From: Thunnus maccoyii
Lineage: Eukaryota > Chordata > Actinopteri > Scombriformes > Scombridae
Length of the DNA stretch: 64,000 nt
Reading direction: 5' to 3'
Assembly (NCBI RefSeq): GCF_910596095.1
Contig: NC_056553.1
Coordinates: 2,909,791-2,973,790 of the forward strand
This document shows positions 55,768 through 64,000 of this stretch, piece after piece (position 1 is the stretch's first letter; each line of letters opens with the position of its first letter). The notes under the pieces are model-generated. The model was not told the DNA's origin and searched no databases. It worked only from the letters and a program-made list of their open reading frames with translations. The translations under genes were made by a program, and so were the position numbers.

Positions 55768-58700
55768 AGTTGCAGCACTCCACGTAGTTTGCCGGCAGCA
55801 TGCCGGACTTGCCGGTTCTCTGCACGGTGCCGTACATCCAGCCCTCGTCGATGGGCTGAGCGTTGATGATGACGTCGCCGTCCCGGAACGAGACCTCGTC
55901 GTGATCCTGCGCCGCGTAGTCGTACAGCGCCCGGTAAACACGCTGCGGACGACACGAGGGAAGAGTTACAGGAAGAATCTGGCGGTTTAAATCAGTTTAT
56001 GGGTCAAACTTTACTTTGTCTAGTTGAGGCTGTTCCTCCTGGTTCAGGCCTCAATGCAACAACATGCAATGATATTTCATCTGCAAACCTTAATAGTGAT
56101 ATAGAATAAAGCTGCAGGTGATTAAAGGTGATCTAAGTAAAATAAAATAAATCATGCTGCTGTATAAAAAGTGTGATTCTCTGCGTCTGACTGGTATCTG
56201 TCGTATAAAAGTGACAAAACGGAACAAAAATAAATATTTAAATAACTTGAAATCATGAAGAAAGACAGAAATCGACACAACAAGCAGTAAACACATGACT
56301 TATATATTATCACCAGCTTTAAATAAATAATCTTATAATACAAAACTCACATTATGTATTGATTAGTGAATGTAAATACATCATGATCACTTTATGGTTC
56401 CTGACTTTGCTTTGATGAAAAGGATCATCTGGATGCATCAATAATAAACTGACTGATGTTTAATGAATTATGAGACTCTGAGGGGAACAAATATATTAAG
56501 ACTGAATTAAAATTTACTTTCTTACAGTCTAAATATGTGTTAAACATGTTGATTCATACATAAACTTAATACAGTTATAACCAGCACTATAAGAGCTTAT
56601 TACTTGTTTTGTGTTAGTAGAGAATTGAATGTTTTGATGCTTAAAGTAACTTTTAATTAGCAGAAGCTGCAGACTGAATGTTATAACAGATGACAGTGAC
56701 GTGTCTGAGTGTCGTTCTTTTGTCTTCTGTATATATTACTGCTTGTAACTTCTGTCACTGCTGGTGAAACTTTGTCTCCTGCTTGCAGGTTTAATAAAAT
56801 CTCCTCTTAATGTGAGAAACACATAAACAATCAGTCTTGTTTATTGATATATTCAGTTGTGCTGATCCACCACTGGGTGCTGTATTGACAGTTTCTCTAC
56901 AGTCCTAAAACTAAAACTTCACTTCCTGCTGAGACAACTTCAAACACACTTTTAATCGTTACTGTTCACCAGCTCTGGTGTTTCTGATAAAGTCTCAGTG
57001 TGTTTGTGTGATCTTGAGTCTTTATTATTATTATTATTAATCTCTTTGCTCTGTTTTTATTTGTACTTTTCTTTTCTTCTGGCGCCACCAAGAGGCTTTT
57101 ATTCCAGTTAATCCAGACTGGCGGTGAGTCTGCGTCTGTTGCTGTTATGTTTATGGCCTTCAGAGTTTTTACTTATTAAGTCTAAAATGACTGAAGTACA
57201 CATTCTAAGATGTTTGGTAACTCATTCCACCACTGGGAACAACAGATTTATCCTGTTTTTATTATTATTATCAAGCGGGTTTTATTTTTTATTTGATTTT
57301 CCATCTTATGTACATTTACATGCTTGTATGTTCATTTTATGTCTTTTTACATGTAATTTCTTCTCTTGTAAAGCACTTTGAGCTGCATTTTTTTGTGTTA
57401 AAGATGAAATAAAGTTATTATTCTGTTCTGTTTTGTCTGTTTTGTGTTGTGTGAAAAGCGTTTTATAAATAAAGTTGAGTGAGGTGAAGCGTACCATGGT
57501 GGCTGACGGGGTGGAGGTGACGGATCTGACGGACGACATGCTGGTCTGGTGCATGTAGCCGTGATACTGCTGCTGCGGCTGCATCTGGACGCCCTGATGG
57601 TACGCTCCGGGGAGGACGGGAGCTGCAGCACAGAGACACACAGAGACGGTCAATCAGTTTGAAAAGTCTCATCTGCTTCATGCCATCATTTCACACCTGA
57701 AGAGCCTCCTCTGATGTCTCCACACTGTGAATATTTCAAATAATAAATATTAAACTGTTAAACACACACAGTGGCTTCACACACAATCCTGCAAGAAGAC
57801 GAAGGTGGATTAGTTTGGGAATTAGTCGTCCATGCCGTCACGCTGGTACCGGGAGTTTCTGTGCTGCTGCGGTCCCAGAGGTCAGAGGTCAACGAGCTGA
57901 CAGACTGAGCCTGGCTGTGGGTGAGAGACTGCTGGGACGTCTGCCTGCTCAGTCTACGATCCGCCGCCCGCTCTGACAGGCAGCCGACAGCAGGAGGCAG
58001 CACAGGATCCACGACAGGAAACAAGAGGATTCAAAAGATACAAGTCAGCTGATGAAGACGAAGTCAGGAAGTTAAATCTAAAGAGAACAAACTCAGACAG
58101 ACAGATGGATGCTTTATAAAACCTCTGATCAGGCTGGTGGATCTATAACTGTGTAAATGTCAACAAAACCCATGAAAAGATAAAAACTAACAATGTTTTC
58201 GTCTCAATACTTTAGAAAAAGACTCAGCAAATCCCTAAAAACAGCCGACCGCTGTAGTTTTGGAGGTTTTTTTGGAGGTTGATGATTTCATAACTGCAAA
58301 CCAGCCACTTATTGTTGGAGGTCAAATCTATATTTTGTACAACTATTGTCAGAATCTGCAGAGAAACGCAGACAGAAAGAAAAAGAAGTGCATGTTTGGG
58401 CAGACAAGAGAGGAAGCGCCCGTTAGGGAAGTGAAACTTAAACGTCACTTTATTTGTATCGTGTCCACTGATAACAAACACTTTAAACAGGAAAACAGGT
58501 TGAAAAGTTTGGGTTTGTTTCTTCACAACTAATCAGTCATAACGTAGAATAACTGATGTGACATTCAGCAGAAACTACGAGAGAAGACGCTGAACTGACT
58601 GTCATTCCTAATCCCAGTAACCAACACGTCACAGACCAGTAATAACTGGTCTACAGCTCAGAGCAATAAGATATATCAGCCTTTAGATATGATACTTAGA

Positions 58701-59586
58701 GATCAGTTCATCGTTGTTTGGTTATTTTCCTGAGATTTGTTGACTGTTACATACAGAACATCACCAGAATTAATAAGCAGAAAATTCAACTTGATTATCA
58801 CAGAACAGTGAAATTACACTTTAAACACTTATTAATCAACAGATGTGTAAATACTATAAAACATAATAAAGGGTAAAAAGGTGAATTAAGAGAGAAAAGG
58901 ATTGTTATGTAGCTTCAACACTTTGTTTCAATTAAAACAAGCAAACAGAAACAGAAACATCTCGTGTGTTTCTATATCGGTTTAATTATCAGTCGCTGGC
59001 AGCCTGGTGGTTTAGCAGGGGGGGGGGGGGGGGGTTCAGGTCTACCAGACATCCTGCGGAGGCTCTTGGACTGGATGTTGTCCTCTAGAGGGTCACAGTC
59101 AAAGATGGAGCCCGGATCTGATCTCCACACCTTCAGGTCTTCAGAGAGGAGGGAAAGATCGTTTAAAGAACACTGACAGTGAAGTGTGACGAGGAAACCT
59201 GAAGAACACTGAGAACAGACGTTACAGCGCAGGAGGAGGAGACGTCTGGTGACCAGCAGGAGAACTTTAGAAACCATCACCATCCAATCAGAGGGCAGCG
59301 AGAAACCAGGAGGATCAAACACACACACACAGAGTTCTGGTCACTGACCTACGATGATGCCTCCGGGTCGTCTGTCCATCTCCATCCCCTGCGGGTGCAT
59401 CCCTTTGCTGTATCCCGCCTCTCCCATCATGTGATTGGCTCGCTGGTAGCGCTCCATGCTGGGGTCGTCCAATCCCGGTGTAGAACCTCGGCCGCGCGCC
59501 CGCTCAAAGTCCTCGTGGTACTTCGCCTGTTGACGGGAAAAAAAACGACAAAACACACACACGACACTGTCAATATCAGTGAGATG

Positions 59587-59639
<53 letters not shown>

Positions 59640-62234
59640 GCACACACACACACACACACACACAGGTCAGGGTGCGTTTGGTCAGTGAGCAAATAAAACA
59701 CACAGGAAGTGTTTTTAAAAGATTTTATTATTGACACACACACGCTGTCATACACTCTTTCTCTCACTGTCACATTAACACACAGTTGGCTGTGAGTGAT
59801 ATTAATATTATATATTAATAATAAGACATTAATGCTGCTCATATTTCTGTTTACATTAATAATCTTATTTTATTGCTCTGCATGTCTTGTATTATGTGTC
59901 TGTGTCGTATTTTTAATTAGTATTTTATAATGTAGAATAACGTCCTGTATGGTCGTTTTATCATATTTATTATCACTCAGCATGCTTGTAAATGATCTCA
60001 ATTATTTAATAACGTAACTTTAAATCTCATATTCTTCTATTGTTTTTTTAGGGCGACTTTGTAACATCTGTACAGTGACAACAGATGTAAAATAGCTTCT
60101 ATTAATGAGCACCGTCTCTGTTTAATAAACAAATAAATACAATTAAATATGAACACAGGTAAAGCTGTAAACATGACGTTCATATTTTAGCTGTGTCATC
60201 ATCATGTGTCAAAACTCAATCAGATTGATCTCATCAGTTATTGATCAGAGTGATGTTTAAAATCAGGTGTAACTGTCTCTTTCTCTGCGTCGCTGCATCC
60301 AAGGTCAAATTAAACCCAACAGGAAGCAGCTTTGTGTCTGTTCTTCCTGTTAATCTATAAACTAACTCATTGATCCTCTGCTCTGTGTTTCAACAGGAAG
60401 TTGCAGCAGAGTTTCTAATCTCTCGTCCTCCGGCGCTGTCTGCGTCTGGTGGTTGTTAGTATCGGTGCGACAGTCCCACCACGCCGTGCCACGTCACTCA
60501 TGTTAGCTCCTCCCACAGCCCGAGAGGGGGCCACGGCGACTGGGCCGCTACCATGGAGACCGAGTCCTGCGACCTCCTGACACGCCTGTACTCAGGTGTG
60601 TCCAGCTCGGTGCAGCTCCGCCCCCTCATCTCCTTCAGCCCGCGCTGGTACCTCACCTGTTCACACACACACACACACACACACACAATGTGGAATAATG
60701 ACATATTATAGCTTTAATGTGAATATAATGTATAAATGGAGAATCTCACTGAGCCTCTGACCAGATGTGTTCTGTGTAAAGTGTCATTCATAAGCTGCTG
60801 ACATCATAACCATCAAGATTCATTCATAAAAACACTTTGAAGTGAGTTACAGGGTCACGAATTTCAATTTGTCTCCATGGAAACACTTAAAGGAAAGTTA
60901 CGGTTTATTTCAACCTGATGTATTTCCCATTAACGTGGCCATTATGGCTCTGTGTGTGTGTGTGTGTGTGTGTCTCTGCAGCTCCGTTATAGAGAATCCG
61001 GTGATTCACAAACAGACGTTTATCGACTGCTGAGCTGCTCTGCATCATGTCAGCTTAATCTTGCAATTTGTTAACTTGTTGGCACAAACTATACTTCTAT
61101 AGCAGGAACAGACGCTGAGCTACTCACAGCCTCAGACGTAAACAAACCGACGTGCGAGCAGCCTGGATATAGATCTCTGTGCAGTTAGACATGATGCTGC
61201 TACAGTTTCTGTGTTTACTTTCCTTCAGACTCAGAAACAAACTTCATGTAAAAATCATGTTTATTTGGACAGATGTAAGAATCTCAGCAGCAGCTACACC
61301 GATGATCGTTGTTTTATGTGATAAACGTCTCTCTATAACGGAAATACAACAGGTTGAAACAAACTGGAATTTTCCTTTAAGTGTTTCCATGGAGACGAAT
61401 TGAAATTCGTGACCCTGTAACTCATTTCAAAGTGTTTTTATGAGCAGATCTTAATGATCAGAGAGGAGGAGGAGTTTTCCTTCAAAGTCGCATCTTATCT
61501 GACTTCACGTGTCGGATAAGATCAGACTCGACATGATGACAGCGAACGCATCACGGTACGTATGACTGAAGCCTGCGAGGGCTCAGAGACGTTTGGATGT
61601 GTGTGTGTGTGTGTATTTGTGTGTGTGTGTGTGTGTGTTTCTTGCCGAGCTGATGTTCTCCTGGTTCTGTCGGACTCTCTCCAGTTCTGGAGTCACTCCG
61701 ATGCTGGTGGCCCTCGCTGCTCCCTGCTTGTATTTGACCTTTTAGGACACAGACAGAAAACAGGATTCGAGGACGTTTACTGTCGTCTCATCAGTTACAT
61801 TTATACTCTGTTATTACTGAAAATCTGTTTCCTGTGCTTGGTGGTTTTCTCTAATCTTCTAACCATCTGAATGAGAAAATATTCTGTCTGCTGCACAATA
61901 AAAAGCTTTTTTCTTCACTTTTTCATCATCCAGCAGATGAAACATCCAGTTCTCTGGACTCAGGTTCTGGTCTCTTGGTGGGTTTAAGGTCTGAACGGTT
62001 CCCTGCTGTCTATAAATATTATTATTAGTAATCTTGGCATTGTTAGCATCAGGGTGTTGTGGGTGGGCGATCACTCTGAGTCCCAGCATGCTCGTGTTTT
62101 TGGCAAGAATGATGGGAAAAAATGTGACACACACACACAAACCTGCTCTGGCGTCATGGCAACCAGGCCAGGTCACCATTGGCAACTTTTCCACCACACA
62201 ATCCTTAATGAGGTTGTGGCATTTATTTTGCCAT

Positions 62235-62266
<32 letters not shown>

Positions 62267-62791
62267 TGTGTGTGTGTGTGTGTTCCTGTTCTTTCCTCTG
62301 AATGGATGATTGTTCTGCACAGTCAGCTAATGTCTGCTAATGACTCGGCACTCATTTATCGGTTTATTCAGTGGCTGAACTGCCTCCTGGACCACAAACA
62401 CTTCATCACTTCCTCATAACATCCATTATTAACAACACACACTCCTTCATCCACACACACACTCCTTCATCCAACACTCATTCATCCATACACACACACT
62501 CCTTCATCCACACACACACACTCCTTCATCCACACACACACTCCTTCATCCCAACACACACACTCCTTCATCCACACACACACTCCTTCATCCCAACACA
62601 CACACTCCTTCATCCACACACACACTCCTTCATCCACACACACACTCCTTCATCCACACACACACTCCTTCATCCAAACACTCCTTCATTTCTCACGCTC
62701 TTCGTCCACACAATAAACAAACAGCTATAAACACTGAACCAGACCGACCTCACACTCCCTGCTTATTATGCTCTCCTACACACATCATTAG

Positions 62792-62834
<43 letters not shown>

Positions 62835-62931
62835 TCACTGAGCTGATGTTCTCCTGGTTGCGTCGGACTCGTTCCATCTCAGGTGTGTTCCTGACGGCGG
62901 TGCCGCAGCCGACCTCGTCTCTGTAGCAGAC
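55766..62931 (-). CDS. nebl: Nebulette, 3' part: nebulin repeats, linker and SH3 domain (partial)
   Basis: Actin-binding Z-disc protein of the nebulin family. Eight minus-strand exons are visible: 62839-62931, 61646-61738, 60552-60656, 59349-59526, 59046-59138, 57850-57972, 57495-57622 and 55766-55942. They keep frame (329 residues, stop TAA). The first three are nebulin repeats ([48 protein letters not shown]). Next comes [13 protein letters not shown] and [12 protein letters not shown], then [20 protein letters not shown] with [12 protein letters not shown] Ser-rich linker follows, then [10 protein letters not shown] and [13 protein letters not shown]. The final SH3 domain has [39 protein letters not shown] and ends VECCN. 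The DLKVWR, MDRRPG and APVLPGAY signatures fit human NEBL rather than NEB (LRVWRTNPGSVFDYD), which decides the name. The intron after 61646 begins GC instead of GT. Earlier exons lie beyond the right edge. Confidence 0.9.
57003..57480. repeat. Retroposon-tail-like sequences in a NEBL intron
   Basis: TTGTAAAGCACTTTGAGCTG, then GATGAAATAAAGTTATTATT, resembles the 3' tail shared by several fish SINEs and LINEs, with a second AAGCGTTTTATAAATAAAGT tail just after it. An ATT run lies at about 57024-57041. Heads not recognised. Confidence 0.45.
59018..59034. repeat. Poly-G tract (17 G) next to a NEBL donor
   Basis: On the NEBL strand a C17 run begins six bases after the donor hexamer GTAGAC of the exon ending at 59046. 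Confidence 0.95.
59590..59664. repeat. (CA)n microsatellite in a NEBL intron
   Basis: About 37 units with CGCACGCA interruptions, 60 bp upstream of the acceptor of the exon 59349-59526 on the NEBL strand, where it reads (TG)n. Confidence 0.97.
60662..60687. repeat. (CA)n at a NEBL splice acceptor
   Basis: On the NEBL strand (TG)13 is followed by AACAG, the acceptor of exon 60552-60656, in place of a pyrimidine tract. Confidence 0.95.
61598..61638. repeat. (GT)n just after a NEBL donor
   Basis: On the NEBL strand a CA-repeat starts right after GCAAGAA, the GC-type donor of exon 61646-61738. Confidence 0.95.
62235..62282. repeat. (GT)n microsatellite in a NEBL intron
   Basis: About 24 GT units with a single GG interruption, mid-intron. 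Confidence 0.95.
62432..62690. repeat. ACACACTCCTTCATCC minisatellite
   Basis: More than ten units of CACACACTCCTTCATCCA, 16-24 bp, varying in the number of CA pairs and in CCAACA versus CCACACA. In the NEBL intron between exons 62839 and 61738. Confidence 0.9.
62794..62832. repeat. (GT)n just after a NEBL donor
   Basis: On the NEBL strand the donor GTGAGG of exon 62839-62931 runs straight into an ACAC repeat. Confidence 0.95.
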
Positions 62932-64000
62932 CTGAACAGAACCGAGAGCAACAGCTTTAAAGGAGCAGTACGTCAGGTTCTTACTGGTCCGCAGCATGAA
63001 CTGACCATGACGGGCCATTTATTATCAGTGTCACTGACTTAATCAGGGACCGAGCCCAAAAGGCAGAGGACTGCTGTAGTACTGCGTAAGGGCGAGGATC
63101 ATATTGTTTTTCATGTGTTTGTTTGTTTGTTTCTTTCTTTATTATTACGCCACTTAAACTTAAATTTGACCCCCTAAACATGCTCAAAAACTCACCAAAT
63201 TTGGCACACACATCAGGTCTGGTGAAATATTTAATAAAATGTAAAAAATAACCCCTAAAGTACCAAAATGTGCTCTCTAGCGCCACCTATGTATCTGAAA
63301 TGGCCGCCACTGCCTGTAGGAATGTCGTAGAGAGATCAAACCAAAACTCGATTATTCGTCTCATCAAGACCTACAAATTATATACTGACACTCCTGATCT
63401 AAATCCAACAGGAAGTCTGCAATTAGCCTTTCAAAATAAGACTTTGCCCCAATTTTGGCCCCCGAACAAACGCTATCTCCTCTGAGGGCGTTAATTACTT
63501 GATGAACTGTTGAGATTTACTGTTTTGGGGAATTCTCCACACACACAAGAATCTTTCTGTAACTATTTAAAAAAGAACATCGACATAACAAATTGTTTTA
63601 GAAACAAAAAAACTCAAATCTGCTCATAATGATTACCTTTATTTTTGCCACTTCTCATTTTTACCTTCATGCTTTACTACTCTTCAGATTGACTCCCTGA
63701 TGTTCATATTTTATATTTCATTCATATTTATATCTCCCTTTTTTGTCATACAATTCTGCATGTTGATGTATATGTATATTTATTTATCTGTCCCCCTCCC
63801 TTTTTATTTATTTATTTATTTATTTTCCACCCTCCCAGATGCTTACTGATTATTCTTACTTATACCTGTGAATATGCTTAGTCGACAGTGGGTCCAATGT
63901 TTGTTTGTTCATGAAAATTAAAAAAAGAGATCTGTCTAATTAAAAAAATACACGGAAAATAAACTTTGCAAACATAATTGTCTGAGTGTATGTGCATGCA
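62932..64000. other. NEBL intron with dispersed repeats, no exon recognised
   Basis: A repeat with CACCAAATTTGGCACACACA and GTGCTCTCTAGCGCCACCTA (about 63150-63330) is a teleost family I recognise. An ATTT-rich tract lies at about 63801-63826. No further nebulin repeat was found, so the next upstream exon should be beyond 64000. Confidence 0.45.

Noticed and set aside
57758-58024. Extended open frame reading past the linker exon of NEBL
   Set aside because: Only 57850-57972 is exon: the donor at 57849 and acceptor at 57973 give phase agreement with both neighbours. The extension on either side is intron.

Overview
This window is vertebrate nuclear DNA and almost certainly teleost fish. Its genes are split into small exons with GT-AG introns. 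Intergenic DNA is AT-rich and full of CA/GT microsatellites. It also carries repeat families typical of ray-finned fish: a tRNA-derived SINE, a 5S-rRNA-derived SINE, hAT and Tc1 remnants, and foldback elements. I cannot name the species. Exon boundaries below were worked out by hand from splice signals and reading phase, and similarity statements rest on remembered family sequences, not on a database search.

Left part (1-7 kb): a small secreted beta-microseminoprotein-like gene on the minus strand (1255-1950, four exons). It lies between two direct copies of a 1.1 kb segment that contains a decayed non-LTR retrotransposon reverse transcriptase. A TATA promoter-like site (6095), a tRNA-derived SINE and a long GA tract follow.

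7.6-21.7 kb: a tandem duplication of about 6.3 kb. Each unit holds one minus-strand C2H2 zinc-finger gene with the same layout: a six-codon first exon, a large finger-array exon and a second finger exon. The right copy has 23 canonical fingers plus degenerate ones. The left copy has 19 and has lost whole fingers by in-frame deletions. DNA-contact residues differ between the copies.

21.7-35.7 kb: mostly repeats. These include a 47-bp minisatellite inside a 626-bp element that recurs almost identically, inverted, at 51.8-52.4 kb, a 5S-rRNA-derived SINE, a Tc1 relic, a 26-bp-TIR MITE, a hAT MITE and a foldback element. Two phase-compatible exons at 25.66-26.30 kb (minus) belong to an unidentified gene with weak resemblance to a TNF-superfamily C-terminus.

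35.7-51.2 kb: SSR1 (TRAP-alpha, part of the ER translocon-associated complex) is complete on the minus strand in nine coding exons. A divergently transcribed plus-strand gene starts 305 bp away. It encodes a WRKY-GCM1/FAR1-type zinc finger joined to the C-terminal tail of MULE/SWIM transposase-like proteins, with the catalytic domain missing.

53.7-64 kb: the 3' part of nebulette (NEBL) on the minus strand: three nebulin-repeat exons, the linker and the C-terminal SH3. It continues past the right edge. Several NEBL and SSR1 splice sites abut dinucleotide or homopolymer tracts, and one NEBL intron appears to use a GC donor. The named genes do not form a pathway; SSR1 acts in secretion and NEBL in the sarcomere and actin cytoskeleton.
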